From a virus, in the IMG/VR virus record IMGVR_UViG_3300045996_004119, positions 1 to 64,000 of that record: a stretch of 64,000 bases of DNA, one strand, 5' to 3'. The position numbers and the translations under genes are program-made. Positions 31,097 through 39,110 of the stretch are shown piece after piece (position 1 is the first letter of the stretch; each line of letters opens with the position of its first letter). The notes below the pieces were generated by a model. That model was not told the DNA's origin and ran no database searches. It worked only from the letters and a program-made list of their open reading frames with translations.

Positions 31097-31593
31097 TGGC
31101 GCTCGCCGCTGCGATGCTTTCTTTCGCCCTGCCGCCGCCTCCGCCCGGGGCGCCTGCGGTCCGGGTTCTCCTCGGCCGCGCCGCCCGGGTCGCTCCGCAG
31201 GCGATCGAGGGCGACATCGACCGGGAGGCGCTCGCCATCCTGCGCGGCGCCGCGACCGAGCAGCGCGTGCTGCGTCTCCTGGTCGCCGGCATTCTCGCCG
31301 CCACCCTGCCGCGGTGGATCACCGGCGCCCGCCTCGGCTCCTGGATCGAGGACCGCGCCGGGGTCGACGTGATGGTCAGCTGCGATGACGGCGACCACGC
31401 GCTCCAGGTGAAGAGCAGCCGGCTCGGGATGCTCAAGTTCATCGCGCAGCGGGCGTGCCTGACCACGCGCGAGCCGCGCGGGGTCGTGGTCGTCCTCGAC
31501 GAGATGCCGGACCGGGTGGTGCGTGGGCAGCTCGTCGCTGCGCTCAACACGTTGCGCCTCGAGCGCCGCTTCGCCGCGGAGGCTTCGCGATGA
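31096..31593 (+). CDS. PD-(D/E)XK-like nuclease domain protein (165 aa)
   Basis: A 165-residue protein. Residues ~75-125 (DRAGVDVMVSCDDGDHALQV followed by KSS) carry an Asp and a Q-x-K pair spaced as in restriction-endonuclease-like folds, after an N-terminal helical part. The following strand GVVVVLDEMP fits the same fold. Probably a small endonuclease of the phage. Not assigned to a named family. Confidence 0.5.
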   Translation: MALAAAMLSFALPPPPPGAPAVRVLLGRAARVAPQAIEGDIDREALAILRGAATEQRVLRLLVAGILAATLPRWITGARLGSWIEDRAGVDVMVSCDDGDHALQVKSSRLGMLKFIAQRACLTTREPRGVVVVLDEMPDRVVRGQLVAALNTLRLERRFAAEASR

Positions 31594-31871
31594 GCGACGC
31601 CGGCATCGTCGCGATCGGCGCCCTGCTCGTCTTCGTCGCCGCCAAGGGCGAGGAGATGCTCTGCATCTTCTCCGAGCGCACGGCGTTCGCGCTCGGCCTC
31701 ACGGCGGCGCTGGTGCTCGTCCAGGGCCTCGTCCTGGGCGCCGAGCGGACGTGTCGCTGCACGAGGCACGAGGCGCAGGCGCTCGCCGCAGCGCAGCGAG
31801 CACCGTACGCAGCGACCCGAGCTCCGAACGTAGCGGCGCGAGCTTCGTACGCAGAGGAGGCCACCCGATGA
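31590..31871 (+). CDS. Small membrane protein (93 aa)
   Basis: A 93-residue protein with two hydrophobic segments (AGIVAIGALLVFVAAKG and ALGLTAALVLVQGLVLG), so probably two membrane helices, and an Ala-rich tail. Overlaps both neighbours by four bases. It lacks holin-specific features and lies far from any lysis gene. Confidence 0.55.
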   Translation: MSDAGIVAIGALLVFVAAKGEEMLCIFSERTAFALGLTAALVLVQGLVLGAERTCRCTRHEAQALAAAQRAPYAATRAPNVAARASYAEEATR

Positions 31872-32185
31872 CCCTCGAGGACCTGCTCGCCGCCGTCTCC
31901 GCCGAGCTCGGCGCGATCGGTTACCGCGTCCCGATGACGCTCGCCGTGGACCAGGAGGGCGCCCGGTTCTTCTTCGACGCTGGCACCGAGATCCAGCCGA
32001 CTGGCCGCCGTCTCTTCCTCCGATGCGCCGCCACCTTCCTCGGTTGCGCCGTGGAAGCTCGTGTTGGCGGCGACCTTGCCGTGGCCTCGCGCTGGGCCGA
32101 GCGCGCCGAGGCGGAGCTCGACCGCTACCGCGAACCGGCTCCCGAGCTCCAGCCGTACTTCATCGCTTCCGGAGGTGCCTCTTGA
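31868..32185 (+). CDS. Hypothetical protein (105 aa)
   Basis: A 105-residue protein with alternating helices and strands (MTLAVDQEGARFFFDAGTEI). No family recognised. Its stop overlaps the TTG start of the next gene. Confidence 0.55.
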   Translation: MTLEDLLAAVSAELGAIGYRVPMTLAVDQEGARFFFDAGTEIQPTGRRLFLRCAATFLGCAVEARVGGDLAVASRWAERAEAELDRYREPAPELQPYFIASGGAS

Positions 32186-32799
32186 GCCAACTCGGCCTCG
32201 CCTTCGCTCTCGACATCTACGCGCCGGCCGAGACGCCGGCCTCCACGCCAGCCACAGGGCGCGCCGCGCGCCGCCCGGATCGGAGTTCTCAGCAGGTGCA
32301 GCAACAGCAGCAACGTCAGGTGCCCGCCGTCGACTTCTCGCAGTGGCTCTCTCCGGACGAGATGGAGCGCGTCCAGGCCTACGCCGACGAGGTGATGCGC
32401 CAGCTGCACGAGCGGCCGGCGTTTCGTGATGGCGACGCGAAGGAGCGCGCCCACCTGCTGCGCCGGTACGCCGCGGGGCTGCTCCTCGCCGGCGGCAAGG
32501 CGCTCGCGCTGGCGGATCTGGTCGAGGCGTCTGGCGCCGTGGAGAAGGTCTCGGCCGAGCCAGCGCCGCCGAAGGAGAAGCGCGGTCCCGGGCGACCGAG
32601 GAAGCCATCGAGCGCTCCGTCCGCCGACCACCCCGCCGCGGCCAAGATGCGCATGCCTCCAGCGCCTCGCCTCAGCCGGACCGTGGAGGAGAGCGAGGCG
32701 CCCGCGCCGGCCGCTACGAGGAAGCCGCAGCCGACCGCCGCTCAGGTGCTCGAGATGCGCCCGGCGAAGCCGCCGCGCCGCGCTGGAGGGCAGCCGTGA
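32182..32799 (+). CDS. Basic protein with polyQ run and AT-hook-like motif
   Basis: A 205-residue protein starting at TTG (overlap with the upstream stop). Residues ~35-47 are glutamine-rich, ~52-115 form a helical domain (SPDEMERVQAYADEVMRQLH), and ~133-141 read KRGPGRPRK, the core of an AT-hook that inserts in the DNA minor groove. The rest is Pro/Ala/Lys-rich and probably disordered. Likely binds DNA; role unknown. Confidence 0.55.
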   Translation: MSQLGLAFALDIYAPAETPASTPATGRAARRPDRSSQQVQQQQQRQVPAVDFSQWLSPDEMERVQAYADEVMRQLHERPAFRDGDAKERAHLLRRYAAGLLLAGGKALALADLVEASGAVEKVSAEPAPPKEKRGPGRPRKPSSAPSADHPAAAKMRMPPAPRLSRTVEESEAPAPAATRKPQPTAAQVLEMRPAKPPRRAGGQP

Positions 32800-33323
32800 T
32801 GCTCGCCAGCCTCGACACCAGCGTCGTCATCGACGGTGAGGCGGTCATCAGGACCGCGACGCGCGTGTTCCGCGACGACCTCGCCGCCGTTGCGACCGAA
32901 GCGGACCGCATCGTGGCCGAGGAGCTCTGGGCGGCCGAGGGCGCGCACATCGGCCCGGAGCTGCTCTATCGCCTGGAGCACACGGCGCTGCTCCACCTGC
33001 TCGTCGGCGCCCGGCTGCTCGCCCGCGTCGAGCGGATCGAATCAGAGGGCGCGCTCGTCGAGGATCGATCGAGCGGATGGCTGCGCCGGCGCGCCCCGCT
33101 CCGTCGCTGGCATGGGCGCCTCCGCACGCTCGGCTATGCGGATCGCCGCCAGACCGACCGGCGCGGGCTCCTCCGCGCGCGGTGCCGCTGCGCGTGCGGG
33201 GAGATCGTCGTCGTTCGGAGCACCGACCTACGCGGCGAGAAGGTGCAGAGCTGCGGGTGCCTGAGAGACGAGCTGACGGCCGAGCGGAACCGCGAGCGCG
33301 CGGAGCAGAGGAGGGCGGCTTGA
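32796..33323 (+). CDS. Protein with phage CxCG...SCGC zinc motif (175 aa)
   Basis: A 175-residue protein. The helical N-terminal part (1-80) is unknown. The C-terminal part has CRCACGEIVVVRSTDLRG followed by VQSCGCLRDE, a zinc-binding unit common at the front of phage HNH endonucleases and AP2-type proteins, but no HNH follows. It may be a DNA-binding remnant of such a nuclease. GTG start at 32796; ATG at 32799 is equally possible. Confidence 0.55.
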   Translation: MMLASLDTSVVIDGEAVIRTATRVFRDDLAAVATEADRIVAEELWAAEGAHIGPELLYRLEHTALLHLLVGARLLARVERIESEGALVEDRSSGWLRRRAPLRRWHGRLRTLGYADRRQTDRRGLLRARCRCACGEIVVVRSTDLRGEKVQSCGCLRDELTAERNRERAEQRRAA

Positions 33324-34183
33324 TCACCCCCGTCGTCCAGCGCTGGCGCGAGCGCCGCGACAGCTACCGGCCCGCCGGGGAGCCGATTCGGACCTCGGAC
33401 TACGAGGTGGCCATGATGCGCAGCGACGCGGAGGCGCGCGCGTTCGTGGAAGCGCACCACTACTCGGGGTCGCTGCCCGCTGCCCGGGAGCGCATCGGAC
33501 TCTACCGCCGCGGCGAACTCGTCGGCGTCGCCGTCTTCAGCCATCCGGCGAACGATGCGGTACTGAAGCGGCTCCCGTGCGACCGGCTTGAGGGCGTCGA
33601 GCTCGGACGCTTCGTACTGCTCGACGACGTCCCGGCGAACGGGGAGAGCTGGGCTCTCGCGCGGTGCTTCGAGCTCCTCCGCCGTGAGGGATACCGCGGC
33701 GTCGTCAGCTTCTCCGACCCGATGCCGCGCACGTCAGCCGCCGGAGATGTCGTCTTCGTTGGCCATTACGGTGGAATCTACCAGTCCGCCAACGCGGTTT
33801 ATCAGGGCCGAGCGACGCCGCGCACACTCCATCTGCTCCCCGACGGTCGAGTCCTCTCCGAGAGGGCCATCTCGAAGATCCGCGCCCGTGAGCGCGGCTG
33901 GAGATACAGCGCCGCGATCCTCGAGCGGTTCGGCGCGGCTCCGCTCGTGGAAAGCGATGACTCTCGCGCCTGGCTCGCGACGTGGCTGCCGCGGCTCACC
34001 CGCAAGCAGCGCCACACCGGGAACCTAACTTATCTCTTCGGGCTCGATAGGCTGACGAAGAAGCACCTGCCGCGCTCGTTGCCGTACCCGAAGCTCGACC
34101 CGACAGCGCTGCCGGGTGTCGCCCGCCGTTCGGCTGGGTCGCCGCGTCCGTCGCAACTTCGTCTCTTCGTGGGGGTCGCATGA
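33320..34183 (+). CDS. Mom-like GNAT-fold DNA-modification protein (putative)
   Basis: A 287-residue protein with a GNAT-like core. AFVEAHHYSGSLPAARERIG, then LYRRGELVGVAVFSHP (strand pair), VELGRFVLLDDVP, ESWALARCFELLRREGYRGV and VSFSDPMPR make up the conserved block seen in Mom-related phage proteins. Mu Mom modifies adenine to a carbamoylmethyl form and protects DNA from restriction. The C-terminal part is basic. The TTG start at 33320 is inferred from the TTGA overlap. It is followed by thymidylate kinase and, 1.6 kb on, by an MT-A70 methylase, which supports a DNA-modification role. The family link is by pattern, not by alignment. Confidence 0.55.
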   Translation: MITPVVQRWRERRDSYRPAGEPIRTSDYEVAMMRSDAEARAFVEAHHYSGSLPAARERIGLYRRGELVGVAVFSHPANDAVLKRLPCDRLEGVELGRFVLLDDVPANGESWALARCFELLRREGYRGVVSFSDPMPRTSAAGDVVFVGHYGGIYQSANAVYQGRATPRTLHLLPDGRVLSERAISKIRARERGWRYSAAILERFGAAPLVESDDSRAWLATWLPRLTRKQRHTGNLTYLFGLDRLTKKHLPRSLPYPKLDPTALPGVARRSAGSPRPSQLRLFVGVA

Positions 34184-34788
34184 GCCTGTTCGTCGTCATC
34201 GAAGCGGCCGACGGCGCGGGGAAGTCCACCCAGGCCCGCCGCCTCGTCTCGACGCTCATCGCATCCGGGCGCGCCGCTGCGCTGGAGGTCGAGCCGACCA
34301 ACGGGCCGACCGGCCGGCTCATCCGCGAGATGACTGGCGCCGGCGCTCGGCCCGATCCGAAGACGCTCGCGCTGCTCTTCGCTGCCGATCGCATGGAGCA
34401 CAGCCGCCACATCCGGGCGCTGCTCGACGCCGGGGTCATCGTGGTCTGCGACCGCTACGCGCTCTCGACCGCGATCTACCAGGGCGCCGCGTCGGGCGAT
34501 CCGGAGGCGGAGCGCTGGGCTGACCAGCTCTCAGCCTACGCGGTCCCGCCGGACCTGACGCTCGTGCTCGAGGCGCCCATCGAGGTGTGCGCCGAGCGGC
34601 TGCGCTCGCGGGGGAAGCCGGCGGACTTCTTCGAGAAGGCCGAGACGCAGCGCCGGGTGCACGAGGCGTATCGCCGCGCGGAGACCTTCCGCTGGGGCGA
34701 TACGGTGGTGCGCATCGACGCGACGGGCACAGCCGACGAGGTGGCGGCGCGGGTGATGGCGGCGGTGGAGCGGAGGCTCGCGCGATGA
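34180..34788 (+). CDS. tmk: Thymidylate kinase
   Basis: A 202-residue dTMP kinase that converts dTMP to dTDP with ATP. P-loop EAADGAGKST (residues 8-17), the DRY segment CDRYALSTAIYQG (~89-101) and the lid RLRSRGKPADFFEK are all present, and the length is normal for the family. It should raise dTTP supply during replication. Coupled by ATGA to the Mom-like gene upstream. Confidence 0.92.
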   Translation: MSLFVVIEAADGAGKSTQARRLVSTLIASGRAAALEVEPTNGPTGRLIREMTGAGARPDPKTLALLFAADRMEHSRHIRALLDAGVIVVCDRYALSTAIYQGAASGDPEAERWADQLSAYAVPPDLTLVLEAPIEVCAERLRSRGKPADFFEKAETQRRVHEAYRRAETFRWGDTVVRIDATGTADEVAARVMAAVERRLAR

Positions 34789-34889
34789 GACACCGTCGCT
34801 CGCAGAGTGGCCACCTTCTCTCATGGCGCCTCTGCTCCGCGCATGACAGAGTCCGCGCTTGTCGCGTCGCGAAGGAGCGTTGTCGATGA
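34785..34889 (+). CDS. Small basic protein (34 aa)
   Basis: A 34-residue His/Arg/Cys-containing ORF bridging tmk and the next gene with ATGA overlaps on both sides. No domain. The double overlap is the only support. Confidence 0.4.
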   Translation: MRHRRSQSGHLLSWRLCSAHDRVRACRVAKERCR

Positions 34890-35176
34890 GCGACCACAAG
34901 CAATGGTGTCCGGCGCACCCAAGCCGACAGGACGGGCGGTGTGCCTGCGCCGACGTGGAGGACACGAGGACGCTCGACCTGTTCGCGCAGGCGTGCGCAG
35001 GCGTGGTCGAGCAACAACAGCGCGCGGTGGCTGAAGCTGCCGAAGCGCAGCGTGGACCGTGTGAGTGCCCGAAGGATTTGCCCGCGTGGGAACGATGCGG
35101 TGCGCGGTGGATCCGATGCAATGCGCGCCTCGCCTTCGAGCGGAGTCGCGCGGCCATGCCCGAGGAGCTGTCGTGA
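34886..35176 (+). CDS. Small Cys-rich protein (96 aa)
   Basis: A 96-residue protein with cysteines at both ends (WCPAH, RCACAD; CECPKD, RCGARWIRC) flanking a helical middle. Possibly zinc-binding. ATG start in ATGA overlap. Family not recognised. Confidence 0.55.
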   Translation: MSDHKQWCPAHPSRQDGRCACADVEDTRTLDLFAQACAGVVEQQQRAVAEAAEAQRGPCECPKDLPAWERCGARWIRCNARLAFERSRAAMPEELS

Positions 35177-35832
35177 AGCGTGCCGCGTTCCGCCGCCGCA
35201 AGGCTGCTGCGCCCGCACCCGGCGCGCCGGTCCCCGCGAAGAAGCCGCGGAAGCCGGCCAAGCCGTTCGACGTGGCGGCCGCGCTCGCCTTCATCGATGC
35301 TCGCCTCGCCGAGCCGCCGCCGCCGGAGAAGCGGCTCAAGGCCGGCCGTGTGCGCCCCGCCGTGCAGCGCGTGGAAGGCGTGGGCTCGCTGGTGCTCCGG
35401 TGCGTCCTGCCGCTCGACGACGCCCCGACGGAGAACCGTCTGATCGAGCTCGGCCGCATCGGTCCGTGGTCGCTCGAGAGCCTGAAGAAGCGCGTCCTCA
35501 AGCGCATGCTGGCGCAGGTCGGCGCGCGCGCGGCGACTCCCCTTCCGGGCCGAGCCATGGTCCGCATGGTCCGTTTCACGCACACCGCGCAGGACTACGA
35601 CACGGGCTGGACGAAGATCCCGCTCGACCGGCTCCAGCGCGGCAGGCGCACGCGTCCACAGGAGCTCTCGCCGGAGGTGTGGGCGCGGATGGTGGAGAAG
35701 ATGGGTCCCGCCGAGCTCGGGTACATCCGAGGCGACTCGCGACATGAGATCGACCTCGCCGCATGGAGCGAGACGGTGCCGCCCGGCAAGGGCTGCGTGC
35801 TGGTCGAGGTGTGGACGGGGAGGGCGACGTGA
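35173..35832 (+). CDS. Possible RusA-like Holliday-junction resolvase
   Basis: A 219-residue protein with a Lys/Pro-rich N-terminus. VLRCVLPLDDAPTENRLIEL, a later VRMVRFTHTAQDYDTGWTKI with P-L-D-R-L, and the final strand GCVLVEVWTG resemble the RusA order: first strand with N, then D-x-D-N..K..D.L, then last strand. The exact D-x-D-N catalytic set is not intact (D-Y-D-T here), so it may be a diverged or inactive relative. GTG start, GTGA overlap with the MT-A70 gene downstream. Confidence 0.4.
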   Translation: MKRAAFRRRKAAAPAPGAPVPAKKPRKPAKPFDVAAALAFIDARLAEPPPPEKRLKAGRVRPAVQRVEGVGSLVLRCVLPLDDAPTENRLIELGRIGPWSLESLKKRVLKRMLAQVGARAATPLPGRAMVRMVRFTHTAQDYDTGWTKIPLDRLQRGRRTRPQELSPEVWARMVEKMGPAELGYIRGDSRHEIDLAAWSETVPPGKGCVLVEVWTGRAT

Positions 35833-36512
35833 CCGAGCCGTTCCGCGTGCTGCTCGCCGACCCGCCGTGGCTCTTCCGGGACAAGCTGCCCGGGCGCGGC
35901 CGCGGGGCCTCCAAGCACTACTCCTGCATGGGGATCGATGCGCTGAAGCGCTTCGAGCTCCCGCCGCTCGCGCCGGACTGTGTGCTCTTCCTCTGGCGCT
36001 GCTCGGCCATGCCTCAAGAGGCGCTCGACCTCATCAAGGCCTGGGGTTTCACCATCAAGAGCGAGATCGTCTGGGAGAAGTGCCGGCCGTGCGGCCCGTG
36101 CAAGGGCGCTGGCTCCAGCGTGGTGCGCGGCAAGAAGACGAAGTGCCGCGGCTGCGACGGCCTCGGGATGCGCCCGTTCTTCGGGATGGGCCGCTACGTG
36201 CGCAACAGCCACGAGACGTGCCACATTGCCGCGCGCGGGCGCCCGCAGCGTCGCAACGCCACCTCGGCGCGGAACATCCTGTCGCGGTTCAAGGCACCGA
36301 TGCCGATCGGCGCCAACGGCCGCCCGATCCACAGCGCGAAGCCCGACGCCATCCACGAACTCATCGAGCGGATGTACCCGGGCCCCTACGTGGAGCTCTT
36401 CGCCAGGAGGCACCGGCCAGGGTGGGTGTGCCTTGGGAATGAACTGCCGGAGACAAAAAGCGAGACGCCGGCGGGTGGAGCCGCCGGCGTTTCAGGTGCG
36501 GAGGTAGCGTAG
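35829..36512 (+). CDS. MT-A70-family adenine-N6 DNA methyltransferase
   Basis: A 227-residue MT-A70 methylase. Catalytic DPPW at residues 11-14 (VLLADPPWLF), then HYSCMGIDAL, VLFLWRCSAM, GFTIKSEIVW and the SAM-site end YPGPYVELFARR. An insertion (~88-118) carries two CxxC pairs (CGPCKGAG and CRGCDGLG) like a DnaJ-type zinc ribbon, which most small phage MT-A70 enzymes lack. It should make m6A in phage DNA. GTG start with GTGA overlap. A palindromic hairpin overlaps its last codons. Confidence 0.88.
   Translation: MTEPFRVLLADPPWLFRDKLPGRGRGASKHYSCMGIDALKRFELPPLAPDCVLFLWRCSAMPQEALDLIKAWGFTIKSEIVWEKCRPCGPCKGAGSSVVRGKKTKCRGCDGLGMRPFFGMGRYVRNSHETCHIAARGRPQRRNATSARNILSRFKAPMPIGANGRPIHSAKPDAIHELIERMYPGPYVELFARRHRPGWVCLGNELPETKSETPAGGAAGVSGAEVA
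36465..36490. terminator. Terminator-like hairpin at the end of the MT-A70 gene
   Basis: ACGCCGGC (36465-36472) and GCCGGCGT (36483-36490) form a perfect 8-bp stem with a 10-base loop. AAAAAG lies before it and TTTC after it. It sits inside the last codons of the methylase gene. It could attenuate rightward transcription or protect the upstream message; the T-run is too short to be sure. Confidence 0.35.
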
Positions 36513-36514
36513 CG

Positions 36515-36844
36515 ATGAAGGTCTTACAGCCCAGGCCCGAACCAGTCAAGGCGCTCCGTCGGCGCATCGCCGAGATGCAGGAGCGCGGCATCCTGGAACT
36601 GGCGAAAGAGGTCTGCTCGCGCGAGGGCGCGCTGGTCGAGGAGCTTTTCGGCGAGAGCCGATCGCTGCCGCACCGACGCGCGAGGCAATTTGTCTGGTGG
36701 GAGCTCAAGGATCGCGGCTGGACGTACGCCGAGATCGCAAAGCTCTTCCAGCGCGACGTGGAGAGCGTGCGCGCCGCGATCAAGCGCGCTGCGAGCAACC
36801 TCGGGCTGGTCAGCGGCGCCGGAGCGGACAGGAGGGCGGCGTAG
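36515..36844 (+). CDS. DnaA domain IV-like DNA-binding protein
   Basis: A 109-residue protein resembling only the C-terminal DNA-binding domain of DnaA: VCSREGALVEELFGESRSLP, RRARQFVWWELKDRGWTYAE, IAKLFQRDVESVRAAIKRA. The D-H-x-T-V signature loop of DnaA is changed to D-V-E-S-V, so contacts in the box may differ. It may bind a DnaA-box-like site (a consensus box lies at 29255) or steer host initiation. GGAGG lies well placed before the ATG. Confidence 0.65.
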   Translation: MKVLQPRPEPVKALRRRIAEMQERGILELAKEVCSREGALVEELFGESRSLPHRRARQFVWWELKDRGWTYAEIAKLFQRDVESVRAAIKRAASNLGLVSGAGADRRAA

Positions 36845-37054
36845 ATGGCGACGGCTCCGAGGAAGCGGCCACGGGCCGACCAGAAGCAAGGTGCATCGTC
36901 AGAAGATGCGAGCGGTTCGGCGCCTGCGCCGTTGCAACGCGCGACCAGGATGGGCCCGGGAGACGCACCGAAGCACATCGGCGAGGTGCTCGCCGAGGTG
37001 ATGGGCAGGCTGGTCCTGGAGTCGGCGGCGCGCCGCGGGAGGGACGGGCGATGA
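36845..37054 (+). CDS. Small basic protein (69 aa)
   Basis: A 69-residue protein with a disordered basic front and a short helix (HIGEVLAEVMGRLVLESAAR). It directly follows the DnaA-like gene and overlaps the nuclease gene (ATGA). The helix could be a protein-docking segment. Family not recognised. Confidence 0.5.
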   Translation: MATAPRKRPRADQKQGASSEDASGSAPAPLQRATRMGPGDAPKHIGEVLAEVMGRLVLESAARRGRDGR

Positions 37055-37740
37055 GCGAGGTGAAGCAGCGCGTGCCCACATCCGACAAGGCGTTGCAGGG
37101 CGTACTGGAGCTGTACATGTCAGCGCGCCCTGACTTCGCCCGCGCCTTCGCCAGATGCGAGTCGCCGATCGAGCAGTTGTTTCTCGTCGCCGTGGCTCGG
37201 CTGGCCCTCAAGCACGGGTCCGACGGAGCTTATTTCGGTGATGCCGCCGCCGATGTGGCGATGTTTCGTAGCTCGTACGGCGAGGACGGGATCTGCGACG
37301 ACGACATCGTGCTGCTTCATCAGTCGACGTGGACGATGGTTCTGCAGCAGCCGAGCATCGAAGTGGAAGAAGGCACAATTCGTCCGGATTTCGCCGTCAT
37401 CAGCATCGACGCGGTCGATGGCGTCCACGTGATCACCGGCAAGACAGCCGTTGAACTCGACGGCCACGAGTGGCACGAGCGGACGAAGGAGCAGGCGCGC
37501 TCCGACCGGCAACGCGATAGGCGACTGCTGCGCGCTGGCTGGCACGTGGCCCGGTTCACGGGCTCGGAGATCCACGAAGACGTGGACGCGTGCCTTCTTG
37601 AAACCCTCGGAGCGGCGAACGCAGCGGCCGGATTCGTCTACTCGGCCGCGATGGAGATGGTCGAGGCCAGGGAGGCGAAGGATGGCGCCGGCAAGCAGGC
37701 CATGGCGCTCCCAGACCATCAGTCCACCGGAGGGACGTGA
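37051..37740 (+). CDS. DUF559/Vsr-like PD-(D/E)XK endonuclease
   Basis: A 229-residue protein. The helical front carries ARCESPIEQLFLVAVARLAL. The core has RPDFAV, then TAVELDGHEWHERTKEQARS, DRQRDRRLLRAGWHVARF and SEIHED. This is the DUF559/Vsr-type nuclease pattern, with Asp in RPDF and Glu/Asp in VELDGH as metal ligands. It could nick or cut DNA in repair or host-genome breakdown. It sits just before the replication genes, coupled by ATGA. Confidence 0.7.
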   Translation: MSEVKQRVPTSDKALQGVLELYMSARPDFARAFARCESPIEQLFLVAVARLALKHGSDGAYFGDAAADVAMFRSSYGEDGICDDDIVLLHQSTWTMVLQQPSIEVEEGTIRPDFAVISIDAVDGVHVITGKTAVELDGHEWHERTKEQARSDRQRDRRLLRAGWHVARFTGSEIHEDVDACLLETLGAANAAAGFVYSAAMEMVEAREAKDGAGKQAMALPDHQSTGGT

Positions 37741-39110
37741 TGCGGTGGGAGCACGCTCAGTGGAGGAAGCTCTACGTTCGAGAGGAGGGCTCCTTCGCAA
37801 TGCTCCCTCTCTACGTGCGGGCCCTTGCTGCGGAGCTCATGAAGTTCTGCGACGACCAGGGGCGCATCTTCGTCGGCGGACGAGCCCCGTGGGACGCGAT
37901 CGCGCGCATCGCGCGCGCTGACATGGGCGAGCGGCGTCTGCTCAAGCAGCACATCCCCATGCTCATCGCCGACGGCTACCTCGTGCAGGACGGGCAGCAC
38001 CTCATCATCAAGAACCTCGAGCGCGCGCAGGAGCGGCGCAGGCCAGGCTCCTCCGGCCCGGGTCGCAACGAGACCGGCACGACCGAGGAACGAACCGACG
38101 ACGACCTCGACACGAGCCTCGAACGAATCCGGAACGAACCGACGACGACCTCGACACGAGCCTCGAACGAATCCGGAACGAGAAGTGAGACAAGTGCGCG
38201 AAATGATTCAACCGCGACCCTCGCGTACGCGGGCGCGCGCTCAGTACAGAATAGAGAAGATCCGAGTAGATCCGAGGATCTTTCTTCATCATGGGCCGCG
38301 CCCGACGGCGGCGATCCGGAATTCGCCGAGCATCCCGCTGGGCGCGACCGTCCCCTGCCGCCTGCTTACCTCGAGCCCCAAGCCGAGCCGGAACAGCCGC
38401 GTGGAGGCAGCGGTCCATCCGGCGGGGAGCTCGCGCCGACCAACGGTCCTGCGGCTGCCCCAGGCCCCGACCTCCTGACGATGGCCACGTGGCTGGCCGA
38501 GTCGGGAAGCGGCTTCGGGCGCAAGATGGTCGACTGGGCCGCGGAACAACGGTCGTATTCGCCGTCGCAGAAGGAGAAGATCAGGGCGCTGTACGCCGAG
38601 CGCGTCGAGGCTCAGGCGAACGCGGAGCGCGCCAAGGCGGCCAAGGCCGAGCTAGACGCCGCGCCGGCCACCTCAAGGTCCCCAGCTGACGCAGCGAAAG
38701 CCGAGACCGACGCCATGGCGCTCTGGTGCGAGTTCTGGGGGAAGCGCCACGGGGGCGAGGCGTACCCGGTGACGGATCGCGACCGGGGCGCAATGCGCAA
38801 GCTCATGGCGCGCGCTCAGGCCAGGGCCAAGGAGGTCGGCTGCGAGCGCTTCCGCGAGGTGCTGGGCCACTACCTGTCCCGCTACCTCGCCATCGACGAC
38901 CGGAAGCTCGTCGCCGAGCGCTACCCGCTGCACCTGCTGGAGAGTCGAATGTCAGCGATCGGCGACTATCAGGCGGCCAAGGCGCGAGCACCTCGTCGCG
39001 CCCATGAGCCCGAGCCAGAGGGCACGCCGGCGCCGCCTGAGGCCATCGCTGCGCTGGCCAACATCCGGTTCGCTGCGCCGGTCGCGCGGCAGGCAGGAGG
39101 CGCGTCGTGA
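37740..39110 (+). CDS. Replication organiser / helicase-loader-like protein
   Basis: A 456-residue protein. Residues 1-95 form a winged-helix domain (YVRALAAELMKFCDDQGRIF, WDAIARIAR, LIADGYLVQDGQHLIIKNLE) like the front of phage O/DnaD-type replication proteins. The middle is disordered, and the C-terminal third (~320-420) is helical. It lies directly before the DnaB gene, the usual O-P-DnaB layout. Its reading frame runs through a 44-bp tandem repeat (38091-38178) and an AT-rich patch, which may be the replication origin, as in lambda where the origin lies inside gene O. Confidence 0.65.
   Translation: MRWEHAQWRKLYVREEGSFAMLPLYVRALAAELMKFCDDQGRIFVGGRAPWDAIARIARADMGERRLLKQHIPMLIADGYLVQDGQHLIIKNLERAQERRRPGSSGPGRNETGTTEERTDDDLDTSLERIRNEPTTTSTRASNESGTRSETSARNDSTATLAYAGARSVQNREDPSRSEDLSSSWAAPDGGDPEFAEHPAGRDRPLPPAYLEPQAEPEQPRGGSGPSGGELAPTNGPAAAPGPDLLTMATWLAESGSGFGRKMVDWAAEQRSYSPSQKEKIRALYAERVEAQANAERAKAAKAELDAAPATSRSPADAAKAETDAMALWCEFWGKRHGGEAYPVTDRDRGAMRKLMARAQARAKEVGCERFREVLGHYLSRYLAIDDRKLVAERYPLHLLESRMSAIGDYQAAKARAPRRAHEPEPEGTPAPPEAIAALANIRFAAPVARQAGGAS
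38091..38178. repeat. Perfect 44-bp tandem repeat, candidate origin iterons
   Basis: Two exact copies (38091-38134 and 38135-38178) lie head to tail inside the replication gene. Because 44 is not a multiple of three, the two copies are read in different frames (TDDDLDTSLERIRN, then PTTTSTRASNESG), so selection acts on the DNA rather than the protein. A partial third copy (GAGGAACGAACCGAC-like) abuts the first. An AT-rich segment with AGATCCGA repeats follows at 38231-38293. Confidence 0.7.
38231..38293. other. AT-rich patch with short repeats, candidate unwinding element
   Basis: This stretch is clearly AT-richer than its surroundings. It contains two adjacent AGATCCGAG-like copies and a GATCC...GGATC inverted repeat. 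Its place just after the 44-bp tandem repeat mimics the iteron plus AT-rich layout of phage origins. No experiment is implied. Confidence 0.4.

Noticed and set aside
38091-38178. CRISPR-like repeat
   Set aside because: The two copies abut without spacers and lie inside a coding frame, so this is a tandem repeat, not a CRISPR array.
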